Origin: Bacillus sp. Y1 | GTDB taxonomy: Bacteria; Bacillota; Bacilli; Bacillales; Cytobacillaceae | DNA length: 64,000 bases | Assembly (NCBI RefSeq): GCF_003586445.1 | Contig: NZ_CP030028.1 | Span: forward strand, 4,106,501 to 4,170,500 | Direction of reading: 5' to 3' | Shown here: one piece after another, positions 1 through 8,989 of the stretch | Position numbering within the stretch: position 1 is the first letter of the stretch | Layout: each line of letters starts with the position of its first letter | Notes under the pieces: model-generated | Databases searched by the model: none | What the model saw: the letters and a program-made list of their open reading frames with translations, nothing else | What the model was told of the DNA's origin: nothing | Program-made: the position numbers and the translations under genes

Positions 1-689
1 ATCTCTGCTTTATCTATCCTACGTTTAAATCCACGAGATGTATATTGATATCCTCGATCGCTATGAATAAGTGGATGGTCCCCATCCAAACGTTCAGTGG
101 CCTGATCAAGCGTCTTGAATACAAGATCATTATTATTGGAATGTCCCAAAACATAGCTAATAATTGATCCATCATGAAGATCAAGAATAGCGCTTAAATA
201 GGCCTTCTTTGAGTGACCATATTTGAATTCTGTGACATCAGTTACCCATTTTTTATTTGGCTTTTCTGCAGTAAATTCCCGATTCAACACATTCTCCGCC
301 ACATGTTGAGGGGTTGAGCGTCTATAGGTCTTTTTCTTTCTTCGAATGACAGATTGTATTCCAGAGACTTTCATTAATCTATGAATACGCTTATGATTAA
401 AATTCTGGTCAAACTTACGATTCATGTTCAATGTCATTCGTCGATATCCATAGATACCATCAACTTCTTCATGGAGCACTCTCATCTCTATTATGATCGC
501 TTTATTCTGAAGTTCTCGATCCGTAGGTGTACGATTCAGCCACTTATAGTAAGCAGCTCTAGAAATACCAGCGATTTCACAAAGCGGTACAATAGCTAGA
601 CCCTCTTTCTCATTAAGTTCTTGAATAGCCATATACTTATCTGCCAATCGTAACTGGCTTATCTTCGCCTCCTTTCGATCTCCTCTAAC
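1..689 (-). CDS. IS3-family transposase OrfB (rve integrase domain), 3' end outside window
   Basis: This reading frame is open from the frameshift site to the window start. It translates to an HTH_21-like N-terminus (EIAGISRAAYYKWLNR, then GIYGYRRMTLNMN) followed by the retroviral-integrase core. The first catalytic Asp is in KWVTDVTEF and the second in HSDRGYQYTS; the Glu should lie beyond the window. It is in the -1 frame relative to orfA, so it is probably expressed as the OrfAB fusion. An AGGAGG at about 670-676 followed by ATA/TTG codons could also allow separate initiation. No stop interrupts the visible part, so the element may still be active. Confidence 0.88.
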
Positions 690-1339
690 TTTTTTAAGAA
701 TAAATTCTCCGCACGTAACCGTTCATTTTCTCTCTCAAGTTTTTTCATTTCTAGTTTGAATTTTTCTTCCTGAGTTAGCTCTACTTCAGGTTTGGTTCTT
801 CCGCGCTTGTCATGAAGAGCTTCAACTCCACCATTTTGATATTTCTTTACCCATTGATATACCTGTTGGTACGAGACATTATAGACATCTGCTGTCCTTT
901 GATAATCTTTCTGATTTTCCATACAATATGTAGCTATTTCAATTCTCTCTTTTACTGTTGTTTTTCTACCTTTGGTCATAGATTGGTTTCTCCCTTTTGA
1001 AGTTCGCTTTAATTCTCTATGACTATTATAAAGCTTAACCCACCTCTGAAGTACGGAGAGACTAGATATTTCGTACTTATGAATAACTTCAATAAGAGAA
1101 TATTCTCCAGACAAAGCATCGCTTACGGCAGCTAGCTTTAATTCTTTGGAGTATTGCCTCCTACCATTGGATCTTTCTAGTCCATCTAAACCAAAGCGCT
1201 CGTATTTTTCTCTCCAAGAAAAAAGAGTTCGCTGGGATATCTTATGTCTTTGGAGAAACTCACTTAAGGTTAATTCTCCCGTATTATAAGCTTTTAAAAT
1301 TTCATATTTTTCTTCCTTAGAAAATTTACTTTTAGCCAT
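659..1339 (-). CDS. IS3-family transposase OrfA (helix-turn-helix protein)
   Basis: 226 aa. The first OrfA-like HTH lies around residues 8-50 (SQRTLFSWREKYERFGLDGL) and a second HTH repeat around residues 120-180 (YNVSYQQVYQWVKKY). A basic, leucine-rich coiled coil follows at about 190-222 (ERENERLRAENLFLKKLEEI). This layout is usual for the IS150 branch of IS3, where OrfA binds the terminal repeats and the coiled coil allows multimerisation. The slippery heptamer lies 11 codons before the stop, so a fraction of ribosomes should shift into orfB and make the OrfAB transposase. The ATG is just inside the putative IS end. Confidence 0.9.
   Translation of the reverse strand: MAKSKFSKEEKYEILKAYNTGELTLSEFLQRHKISQRTLFSWREKYERFGLDGLERSNGRRQYSKELKLAAVSDALSGEYSLIEVIHKYEISSLSVLQRWVKLYNSHRELKRTSKGRNQSMTKGRKTTVKERIEIATYCMENQKDYQRTADVYNVSYQQVYQWVKKYQNGGVEALHDKRGRTKPEVELTQEEKFKLEMKKLERENERLRAENLFLKKLEEIERRRR
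689..695 (-). other. programmed -1 frameshift heptamer A_AAA_AAG
   Basis: On the minus strand the orfA codons are TTA AAA AAG, which contain A_AAA_AAG in the phase used by IS3 elements. Slipping back one base continues into the open orfB frame, and orfA terminates 11 codons downstream. This is seen directly; use of the site is inferred from the family. Confidence 0.8.
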
Positions 1340-1431
1340 AAAAAATACTCCCCCAAAGGAAACAGATTTTTTATTTCATCTGTCTACCTTTAGGGGAGCA
1401 TATCACCATAAGTCTGTACCTCTCCTTATTT

Positions 1432-2259
1432 TCACTCGATCTCCACTACAAACGGAAAGACTCTCACTTTCCCATCTTGCTTAAATTCTGCCCATATTTT
1501 ATATATTCCCGCTTGGTCAAACTGTGTACCAAATACAGGTTTTGTAGCATCTTCAGGGTGTACATGAAGATACTTTTCTCCATGTTCATCTAGAATGACG
1601 ACATGGCCCATTGCACCTAAATATGGTTCTAAATTACTTGTATCAAGGTCAAAATTAAGTGTCACTGGTTCTCCAGCTGTTTGTGAACTAATTTGTAAAG
1701 TAACCTTTTCTCCATCAATCTCCTGAGTAAGATCATTATCAGGTTGTAGCCCATGACCGTGAGCATCAGTAGTATCTCCGACGACTAAAGTCATCGGTTG
1801 AACTGTATAGGATAAATCCTTAGGCTTGATGTCAACGAACACTTTATAATTATCCTCTGTTAATTCAACAGGAACTTCGTATTCTCCCTCTCCAACTTCA
1901 TTCGGGTGAATATGTTGGTACGTGTCTAGGTGCTCATTCACAACTATAACATGCATATATTTTTCATGATTAATCTCCAAGTCAGATACAGGATTCCCCT
2001 CATCATCAGTCAAAGCGATGTGAAATAGATCCTCTTTGTAATCGAGTGTAACGTTTACTTCACTATCAGCTACATCATGTCCTGTATGACCGTCTTCTTC
2101 CGTGTGACCCTGTACTTGTTCTTCTTCTGAATGACCATGTTTATTACTCTCTCTTTGTACAGCTGAACTTTCTTCTTCCTGAAAAAATCCAATATAAGTC
2201 GTGTATCCAGCAACAACCAAGAATACATACAGAATGGCTGATAAAGTCCACTTTTTCAT
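1432..2259 (-). CDS. secreted or membrane-anchored His-rich protein with duplicated domain, probably metal-related
   Basis: The start is set at the second Met (MKKWTL, 2259): GGAGG lies 8-10 bases before it, and the more upstream ATG at 2280 contains that ribosome site. 275 aa. Residues 5-25 form one hydrophobic segment, either a signal peptide or an N-terminal anchor. A His/Glu-rich linker follows (KHGHSEEE, GHTEEDGHTGHD). Two similar beta-rich modules then occur, each ending in a His motif: YMHVIVVNEHLDTYQHIHP, and GHVVILDEHGEKYLHVHPED near the C-terminus. Such proteins are often found with copper or other metal genes in Bacillaceae, but no metal gene is adjacent here. I do not recognise a characterised homologue; a metal-binding role is inferred from composition. 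Confidence 0.7.
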   Translation of the reverse strand: MKKWTLSAILYVFLVVAGYTTYIGFFQEEESSAVQRESNKHGHSEEEQVQGHTEEDGHTGHDVADSEVNVTLDYKEDLFHIALTDDEGNPVSDLEINHEKYMHVIVVNEHLDTYQHIHPNEVGEGEYEVPVELTEDNYKVFVDIKPKDLSYTVQPMTLVVGDTTDAHGHGLQPDNDLTQEIDGEKVTLQISSQTAGEPVTLNFDLDTSNLEPYLGAMGHVVILDEHGEKYLHVHPEDATKPVFGTQFDQAGIYKIWAEFKQDGKVRVFPFVVEIE

Positions 2260-2408
2260 GATCTTATTCCTCCAGTTCATTATTCACTTACTTTTCTTTT
2301 GTATATTTTTATACTATACCCTCCTACCCTATAATGTCAACAGTTAAAGAATACATTTTCTAAATAAAGGAAACCAGGATGTTGGGTCCATTGTTATAAA
2401 TAAAATAA

Positions 2409-2429
2409 AAACCCCATTGAATGAGGTTT
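2409..2429 (-). terminator. terminator of the ger operon
   Basis: On the minus strand AAACCTCATTCAATGGGGTTT folds into a stem followed by TTTATTTTATT. It lies just after the gerC-type stop codon. Confidence 0.7.
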
Positions 2430-2436
2430 CTATAGC

Positions 2437-3498
2437 TTATTCAATTACTCCTGTTTCTGTAATTAACACTTTACTCGTTACTTGAAAGGTGGTGTTGGGA
2501 TAGACCGTATTCCACTGCTCTGGATTAAAATTTTTTGTTTGGGTTTTTGCTAATACTCCAATGCCAATAGGGTCGATGCCTTCATCTCGGAAACGATTAA
2601 GTAATTCTGTTGTTCTTTGATTTATTTGCTCTTCCAATGATTTACCAGCCCTATCAATAACTTCTGGACCAAGTTTTCTCCCTGAAAATTCTCTTATATG
2701 TGCTTCTAGTTGGACTTTCAACTTCACTTTTGGTTGAGTCAAAGGATCTTCAATATGATACTTCCTTTTCGTCGTTATATTATAGGTCGTTACATAATCC
2801 TTCCCTACTTTAAAGGTGTAAGCACCATTCCTAAAATTCTCCATAAGTGTCTTAAAAAAAAACATATCTTTATCATTTAGATAATCTACAACTTTATCTC
2901 CCCTGAATAAGGCAATCCCAATAATCTTCACTTTATTTCCTGTCAATTTAACATAAGGAAGAAAAGAATCCTTTACTTTTGAATAATACGAGTACATAAA
3001 TAAATGAAGATTCGACCGAGGTAACTCTCGGTGCCTCATATTATGTTCGAATAAGGTACCTAAATAGGCTCCTGTTCCAAGGTTTCCAAGATTCTTCTCC
3101 AATACCTCATCCGCATTGCCATCAACAACAGCCAAATATAATCGAGAACCAATACCAGCATCACGTTCAAATGTATCCGTTATTTCGTATACTCCTCTTT
3201 CCGCTAGCTCTTTTCCGAATAGAACAACTTCAATTCCTCCATTTTCTAAAGGATCGGCTGATTTCATTTGTGATTGCCGGTTTATTTCTTTGCTCACTTT
3301 AGCGACACTCATAAAAGATTCATTGGATATACTTTTATCCGCTTTGTAAACTGGGATAACGATAGTCCCTTTTACTTCTCCATCATCTCTAGCATCATAG
3401 CCAACCGCACTCATAATATTGATATCATCAATAATTTTTTGTTCTACACAGCCTGTTAATACCATTAGGGAAATCAGTAAGAAAAAGACCTTCATCAT
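2437..3498 (-). CDS. Ger(x)C-family spore germination lipoprotein
   Basis: 353 aa, the usual length for the C subunit of GerA-type germinant receptors. The N-terminus is a lipoprotein signal (FFLLISLMVLTGC), with Cys16 the predicted lipidated residue. The family opening follows (DDINIMSAVGYDAR), and near residues 90-110 the motif VLFGKELAERGVYEITDTF. The protein would sit on the outer face of the spore inner membrane. Its start overlaps the end of the permease gene by four bases (ATGA), typical of a co-translated operon. The receptor may be non-functional because the permease gene is frameshifted. Confidence 0.9.
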   Translation of the reverse strand: MMKVFFLLISLMVLTGCVEQKIIDDINIMSAVGYDARDDGEVKGTIVIPVYKADKSISNESFMSVAKVSKEINRQSQMKSADPLENGGIEVVLFGKELAERGVYEITDTFERDAGIGSRLYLAVVDGNADEVLEKNLGNLGTGAYLGTLFEHNMRHRELPRSNLHLFMYSYYSKVKDSFLPYVKLTGNKVKIIGIALFRGDKVVDYLNDKDMFFFKTLMENFRNGAYTFKVGKDYVTTYNITTKRKYHIEDPLTQPKVKLKVQLEAHIREFSGRKLGPEVIDRAGKSLEEQINQRTTELLNRFRDEGIDPIGIGVLAKTQTKNFNPEQWNTVYPNTTFQVTSKVLITETGVIE

Positions 3499-4588
3499 GC
3501 GGATTTCCGCCCTTTCATACGATAAAAAATAGTACTAAAAAGAAATAGAAAAGGAATATAACCAAAAATTAAATAAAAACCTATTTCAGCAGTAAAGTTA
3601 CTTATCATATCAATTTGCTCACGGGTTTTTAAAACAGAACTGCCTGCACAAACGATTAATAATAGTACGACTAATAGTGTCCGTTGTTTCTTTTTAAAGA
3701 CTCGTTTTGCCCCCCGGCTAGCAGACCACATCGCTAAACAAAGATTCGGTAAAATCACAAATAACCAAGAAGAAATTGCAACGTATTCGATTCGCTCGAC
3801 AAATGGAAGTTGAACTATTTTTAGCATGGTAAGGGTTCCCCATATATTTCGGTTTAATTGTTCTTCAGAAAAGTACGCAATACTTACGATCATAACTGCA
3901 AGATAAACAAAGATCGTCGATGCTGAACCTAGATGAGCCCATTTTTGTGATTTCTTCGGATCTTTAAAAAATGGATAATAAAAAAGCAATGTTTCAAACC
4001 CTAACACACTTAAGGAAATTTGTTTTGTTGATTTAATAATTTCTAACACGGAGTGATTAAAAATAGGCAGCAGATTTTCAAAAAATGCATATTTTAAGGG
4101 ATAAAACAAGGAAAACAGCAAATATGCAGGCAGGACAACTCCTAATACCGCTATCCCAGTAACCGTACGAAGGCCCCATTAACAATGTAAAAAACAATAA
4201 TCAATATCACAATCGAAAAAAGACTAATTCTAATTCCAGGAAACACCCACACCTGTACCACTTCTATATAGGATCTTAAGACAGTCGTTGTTAATAAACA
4301 AAAGTATAAGACTAACAAAATAGAAAAGGCAGACCCTATCCATTTGCCAAAAAGAACCCGATGTACGTCTGTAATATCTCCTTCTTGTTTATTAAGAATT
4401 TGATAAATCATCCATATGACTACGTGAACTCCTATTCCTCCTAAAATGATAGAAATCCAAGCATCATTTCCGACAGCTTTTGTGAGAATTCGTTGAAAAC
4501 CTAATATTCCAACTCCTATTTGGATCGCTTGGACCAGATAAAAAGAAAAAAATGGTGACACTTTTAATCGGTCTGGGATGGTAGTCAC
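3495..4588 (-). pseudogene. GerB-family spore germination permease, frameshifted
   Basis: Two pieces together give the expected ~364-aa, ten-helix permease of the APC/GerAB (spore permease) family. The first (4588-4151, GTG start behind AGAAGGAG) encodes the N-terminal helices and ends abnormally at GAFVRLLG-stop. The second frame (to 3495) continues as TVTGIAVLGVVLPAYLLFSL, exactly where family members have their middle helices. The shift falls at about 4160-4168 and is explained by loss of one base in ttcgtacggtta. The rest is intact, so the lesion is recent or a sequencing error. It lies between the gerA-type and gerC-type genes of the same operon. Confidence 0.85.
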
Positions 4589-4612
4589 AAAGGAACAACT
4601 CCTTCTAACGAG

Positions 4613-6112
4613 CTATTCATCAATATCTCGATGAACTCTTTCATCTTTTGGTGAGAAGCGTTTTTTCTGTTCGGGATGATTTTGAACTGGCCTTCGACTT
4701 AGCTTGGAAAATGGCAGTCGAATAATGGTATCCTTTAAATCTCTAACCCTTGTAGGATAAAAGGGCTCTAGATATGGTCTCCCTAATGAGGTTAACTGCA
4801 ATAAATGTCCTGCCAAAAAAGAAAAGCAGAGAACAATCCCGATTAAACCCCATGCATGTGCAAAGAATAAAAACGGAAAACGGATCAAACGAATCGTGTT
4901 ACCAAATTGATAGGTTGGTGTGGTAAACGAAGCCAGTGCTGCCAAGGCTACCATAATTAGCAAAACATTACTTGTTAACCCAGCTTCAACTGACGCAGTC
5001 CCGATAACGATCCCGCCTACGATACCGATTGTTTGCCCGACCTTCGTTGGAAGTCTTGCTCCGGCCTCTCTTAGTAATTCAATGGTCAGCTCCAGAAACA
5101 GAGCTTCCAAGATCGGCGGTAAGGGAATCGCTCTTCTTGATGTAATTAATGTTGCCAGTAAATCCTTTGGAATTAACTCATAATGATACGTCAAAGTCGC
5201 GACATAAATAGGTGTGATCAAAATAGAGAAGGCAATGGATGCGATTCTTACAATCCGAATGAAGGAAGCAGCATACCAATTTAATAAATAGTCCTCAAAA
5301 GTGGAGATGGACTCATTAAAAGTAGTAGGGCCTATCAATGCATGTGGTGATCGATCGACTAATATTGCTAGCTTCCCCTCAGCCAATGCGGTTGCTACCC
5401 GATCTGGTCTTTCCGTATCAAGAATTTGCGGAAAGGGGGATCGCTGATTGTCCGCAATAATTTGTGAAATATATGCCGTATCCCCGATCGCATCAAAATC
5501 GATTTCATTCAATCGCTGCCTAACTGTATTTATGTTTTCTTCATCTGCAATATCTTCAATATATAAGCAAGCTACTTCGGTATTTGATAAGTCCCCGATT
5601 GTGAATTTTTCCACTCTTAGGCTATCAATCGGTAGCCTTTTTCGAATAAGATAAATATTCGTATCTAATGATTCAATAAAAGATTCCTTCGGGCCGACGA
5701 CACTAAATTCTACCTCTGGTGGAGAGATGGACCGATTATCATCTTTTTGTGCTGGAATTAATACTCCATGATGATCTGAATCTGTAAAGTAAATATACAC
5801 ATATCCTGAAGGAAGCTTTTCAGTTAGATCCTTCGGGCTTGTGACATCAATAATTTCCTCAATCGGAATCTTTGACTTGAGTTCCTCCAAGTCACTGATT
5901 TGCAGCAAATTCGGTAGGATATATTGATGAATTATTTCCGCATCCACAATACTTGAAAAATAGGAAATAACATACGGAACGTTGCCATGATCTTTTTTAT
6001 AAAACACAAAATCAGTTGATTTCCTTAGAGAATCAAACGCTTCCCTTATGGTCGTTATTTCTGGTTTTTTCTCAGATTTTTTGTTACTCCCTTTTTTCAT
6101 CAAACTTCTCAC
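4613..6112 (-). CDS. GerA-family spore germination protein (A subunit)
   Basis: 499 aa. A cytosolic N-terminal domain (~residues 1-240) contains the family motifs VDRSPHALIGPTTF and DYLLNWYAASFIRIVR. A membrane domain with about five helices follows, with the conserved segments TLTYHYELIPKDLLATLITSR, ALFLELTIELLREAGARLP and IGIVGGIVIGTASVEAGLTS. The C-terminal tail is basic and cytosolic. It is the A subunit of an inner-membrane germinant receptor. First gene of the operon, 24 bases upstream of the permease gene. The start may be GTG at 6112 or the nearby ATG (MKKGSNKK, 6100); neither has a strong ribosome site. Confidence 0.93.
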   Translation of the reverse strand: MRSLMKKGSNKKSEKKPEITTIREAFDSLRKSTDFVFYKKDHGNVPYVISYFSSIVDAEIIHQYILPNLLQISDLEELKSKIPIEEIIDVTSPKDLTEKLPSGYVYIYFTDSDHHGVLIPAQKDDNRSISPPEVEFSVVGPKESFIESLDTNIYLIRKRLPIDSLRVEKFTIGDLSNTEVACLYIEDIADEENINTVRQRLNEIDFDAIGDTAYISQIIADNQRSPFPQILDTERPDRVATALAEGKLAILVDRSPHALIGPTTFNESISTFEDYLLNWYAASFIRIVRIASIAFSILITPIYVATLTYHYELIPKDLLATLITSRRAIPLPPILEALFLELTIELLREAGARLPTKVGQTIGIVGGIVIGTASVEAGLTSNVLLIMVALAALASFTTPTYQFGNTIRLIRFPFLFFAHAWGLIGIVLCFSFLAGHLLQLTSLGRPYLEPFYPTRVRDLKDTIIRLPFSKLSRRPVQNHPEQKKRFSPKDERVHRDIDE

Positions 6113-6193
6113 CGAGCTTTCACAAAGTAAAAATAATCCTAGGATTATTATCCTTTAAGAGGAAAAAATTATACTTTCTCTACATAAAAAAGA

Positions 6194-6215
6194 CGTAGAG
6201 AACTACTTCTCTACG
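6194..6215 (-). terminator. terminator of the BNR-repeat lipoprotein gene
   Basis: CGTAGAGAA-CTAC-TTCTCTACG is a 9-bp perfect stem followed on the minus strand by CTTTTTTAT, ten bases after the stop of the next gene. Confidence 0.85.
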
Positions 6216-6224
6216 CCAGATTCT

Positions 6225-7223
6225 TTATTGTAAATTTCCTGATTTCGCTAGCAAATTCCAGCTTTCACCGTGGTCGGTGGTTTGGTAAATGTCATTGTTA
6301 AAGCTGACGAACGTGATTTCATGCTCGTTTTTCGGATTGATCGCGGCGTACATGACGGCGTCTTCCTTCATCTCCGGCAAGGCAATTTCCTCTTCTTTAT
6401 CATCGGTTAAATTTCTTATTACCAATGAAGGCTGACCATCATATTCACCGTAAAGGAGGCTATCACCTGTAAAATAAACACTTGTTCCTTGTGTTCCCGT
6501 TGTAAGTAACTCAAAGGTTTCCCCCTGGTTTTTAGATAAGTAAATTCCGTCTTCACCCGCTGCAGCCAATATGTTTTTATTTGTTGGATGTACAGCCAAT
6601 CCGATGAACTCACCTTTTAAACCACTTGCTGTGACTTCCTTCCAATTAGCTCCATCGTCTTCACTCACATAAAATGCATCGGCCTTCATAATGGAGTTTT
6701 TATGCGGGCTCATCGCAAAAATCTGATGATTGTTATATCCAACCGCCATAAGATGAAAATCTACTTCGGCTTCAAACCCAAGACTTTGTAAGGTTTGACC
6801 ATTATCCACACTTTTCATAATGCCAATCGGATTGGGCAACTTAGAATCTGTTCCTGGATGGCCGCTAGAATAAAATCCATCATCGGTCGCATTAAAGCCC
6901 ATATAATCATTATTTTCTTTCTTTGTTTTTAACCATGTCCCGTTCTCATATACCTTTAACCCGTCATGAGCTGCAAAAAAGGCAGCCTCTTGATCTCCCA
7001 CATACCCGAGCCCGTGGATATGATCTATTTTTCCAGCGAACGATTCAAAAAAGTCATGTGCTGCAAGCGAGACTGTAGTTGAATCTTTGGTTTCATCCTG
7101 TGCATCTGAGCCCTGAGTTTCGGATTGATTTGTTGACTCCTCTGATTGCGCTGTCTCGTCTTCTTGGCTGCAAGCCGTTAATGTGAAAAGACTAATAGCA
7201 GCCACTAATAAAAATTTATTCAT
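6225..7223 (-). CDS. BNR/Asp-box repeat lipoprotein (sialidase-like beta-propeller, F510_1955-type)
   Basis: 332 aa. Lipoprotein signal with Cys18 in LFTLTACSQ, then an acidic, Ser/Thr-rich linker (residues 20-55). Asp-box motifs occur at intervals: SVDNGQTL, SEDDGANW, SKNQGETF and TTDHGESW. These are the beta-hairpin signatures of sialidase- and Vps10-like propellers. No catalytic triad of a true sialidase is apparent, so a glycosidase activity is not supported; binding or a structural role is more likely. Comparable lipoproteins are often annotated as F510_1955-family glycosylhydrolases in Bacillaceae. Good ribosome site (AGGAGG) before the ATG. A gene remnant lies immediately upstream. Confidence 0.75.
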   Translation of the reverse strand: MNKFLLVAAISLFTLTACSQEDETAQSEESTNQSETQGSDAQDETKDSTTVSLAAHDFFESFAGKIDHIHGLGYVGDQEAAFFAAHDGLKVYENGTWLKTKKENNDYMGFNATDDGFYSSGHPGTDSKLPNPIGIMKSVDNGQTLQSLGFEAEVDFHLMAVGYNNHQIFAMSPHKNSIMKADAFYVSEDDGANWKEVTASGLKGEFIGLAVHPTNKNILAAAGEDGIYLSKNQGETFELLTTGTQGTSVYFTGDSLLYGEYDGQPSLVIRNLTDDKEEEIALPEMKEDAVMYAAINPKNEHEITFVSFNNDIYQTTDHGESWNLLAKSGNLQ

Positions 7224-7243
7224 TTAAAAAGGTCCTCCTACTA

Positions 7244-7405
7244 TTAATGTGAACCATGTCCCGGTTCCGTTCCCCCCATACGTCTCGGCATACTTTTATC
7301 AACTGCTAATGCAAATTTAGTGGATCGTTACCGGTGATTTGCTCTACCTTATACTCTTCTAATGCATCAAGAACCATCTCGGTACCATCACTCATCTCCA
7401 TTCGA
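7244..7405 (-). pseudogene. decayed 3' end of an unidentified gene
   Basis: The minus strand reads as coding sequence in two adjacent frames. The upstream piece is LRMEMSDGTEMVLDALEEYK then VEQITGNDPLNLH-stop. The downstream piece is AVDKSMPRRMGGTEPGHGSH-stop. Joined by a frameshift near 7310 they resemble the C-terminus of a small protein ending in a Met/Gly/His-rich tail. The 5' part is missing. The family is not recognised. The remaining intergenic sequence (7406-7588) holds only the presumed promoter of the divergent sensor kinase. Confidence 0.45.
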
Positions 7406-7588
7406 AGTACAAGCAGCTATAAGTGAAAACATAGTTTCACTTTAACAACACTTTGTGCAGATTTTATGCATAAAGTTTGATTCTTTTTTGTCATCTGCTA
7501 GTATTGCCTTTTTTTCTTATCCATAAATTAAGATTTCCATAGTAATTTCGATTACTATAGAAGTATGACAGGAAAAGGAGATTTCCCT

Positions 7589-8989
7589 TTGAAAAAGCTA
7601 TCGATCAAATTAGGTGCCATTTTCTTTTTATGTATTTTAGGACTTGAATCGTTTATGTTCTTCTTTCTTCATTCCGCTTTAGTAGAATCACGGATACAAG
7701 AAGAACTGAATGCCCTTCAAGCTCGCGGGAATTCCCATCGTGCGATTTTAGAGAACCATTTTACCCCAGAAACCATAACCCACGTTGCTTTAATGGAGAC
7801 AGAATCCACAACAGATGTAGTGGTAACCGATGCTGATTTACAGATTCTTGGTTCTTCGAGTAAAAATGAACAACTCATAGATAACGTAAATCTCCCTTCA
7901 AAAGAGATTCCTCAGGAAGGTGTCATTATCGAGAATGACTGGGAGACAGAACCTTTCATTTCTACCGTTAGCTCGTTAGAAAATGAGGGAGAAATCATTG
8001 GATATGTGTTCATGTTTCAAGACACAGAAACCGTTCATTCATTAATTAAACGATTAAACCAACATTTCCTCCTTGCTGGGTTCTTAACGGTTGGTCTAAC
8101 ATTATTTATTATCGCTTTGCTTTCGAAAGCAATCACCAAGCCTCTTATCAATATGAAGGATGCAACCTTTCAAATCAGCCAAGGGAACTACTCCATCTCC
8201 TTGCCTGAAACAGGGAACGATGAACTTGGCGATCTGGCTAAATCGATTGAATCGCTCGCACATGATCTTACCTTTTTAACGCAAGAGAGAAATGACTTTC
8301 TAGCAAGCATATCACATGAATTACGAACACCGATCACTTATATAAAAGGGTATACAGAAATCGTCATGAAGCGCGAGTTATCTGAGGAAGAAAGACTGAA
8401 CTACCTAGCTATTATTCTTGAAGAAACCAATCGTTTAAATGACTTAATTAAGCAGCTATTTGACTTAGCCAAAATGGATCAGAATTCGTTCTTGATTGAA
8501 AAAACGGAAGTCAACATAAAGGAGATTCTTGAAAAAGTGGAGGCAAAACTAGCTCCAGCTTTTAAGGAGAAGGGAATGACTCTTCACATCTCCTGCCAAA
8601 AGGATTTCTTTTTACATGCGGACCCGATCCGAATGGAACAGATTTTTTTGAACTTACTGGATAATTCGATGAAATATTCATCAAATGGTGGAAGTACTAG
8701 CGTGATGGTTGAACTAAGGAAAAACCAACTTTATGTGACGATTCGTGATACCGGTAACGGCATTCCTGAAGAGGATTTACCACATATCTTTAACCGTTTT
8801 TACCGTGTAGATAAATCGCGGACTCGTATGCTAGGTGGTGCCGGTCTTGGTCTTTCCATTGTCAAGGAACTAGTAAATAAACATGACGGAACGATTACTG
8901 TGAAAAGCCAAATACAACAAGGAACAGAATTTCAAATGATGTTTAGGGGAGCGTGGAGTGATGAAAACGATCTTACTGGTGGACGATGA
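7589..8989 (+). CDS. two-component sensor histidine kinase with HAMP domain
   Basis: I choose the TTG at 7589 because AAAAGGAG ends eight bases before it; the upstream ATG at 7565 has no site. 466 aa. TM1 at about residues 5-27, an extracytoplasmic sensor loop of ~120 residues, TM2 at about 150-170, then HAMP (KPLINMKDATFQISQGNY). HisKA carries the phospho-acceptor His in FLASISHELRTPITYIKGY. HATPase has the N box NLLDNSMKYS and G boxes DTGNGIPEEDLPHIFNRF and LGGAGLGLSIV. All catalytic boxes are intact. It phosphorylates the response regulator encoded immediately downstream. The signal is unknown. Confidence 0.93.
   Translation: MKKLSIKLGAIFFLCILGLESFMFFFLHSALVESRIQEELNALQARGNSHRAILENHFTPETITHVALMETESTTDVVVTDADLQILGSSSKNEQLIDNVNLPSKEIPQEGVIIENDWETEPFISTVSSLENEGEIIGYVFMFQDTETVHSLIKRLNQHFLLAGFLTVGLTLFIIALLSKAITKPLINMKDATFQISQGNYSISLPETGNDELGDLAKSIESLAHDLTFLTQERNDFLASISHELRTPITYIKGYTEIVMKRELSEEERLNYLAIILEETNRLNDLIKQLFDLAKMDQNSFLIEKTEVNIKEILEKVEAKLAPAFKEKGMTLHISCQKDFFLHADPIRMEQIFLNLLDNSMKYSSNGGSTSVMVELRKNQLYVTIRDTGNGIPEEDLPHIFNRFYRVDKSRTRMLGGAGLGLSIVKELVNKHDGTITVKSQIQQGTEFQMMFRGAWSDENDLTGGR

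Larger units (their letters stand above)
1..1405 (-). mobile_element. IS3-family insertion sequence, one end present, cut by window start
   Basis: Two overlapping transposase frames lie on the minus strand and run off the window start. The outer end is probably at 1405, where the minus strand reads TGATATGCTCCCCTAAAGG; it begins with TG, as IS3 termini do. Between this end and orfA (1340-1405) are the promoter region and an imperfect inverted repeat (CCAAAGG...CCTTTAGG). The element sits only 26 bases beyond the stop of the next gene. The other terminal repeat and any target duplication are outside the window. Confidence 0.85.
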
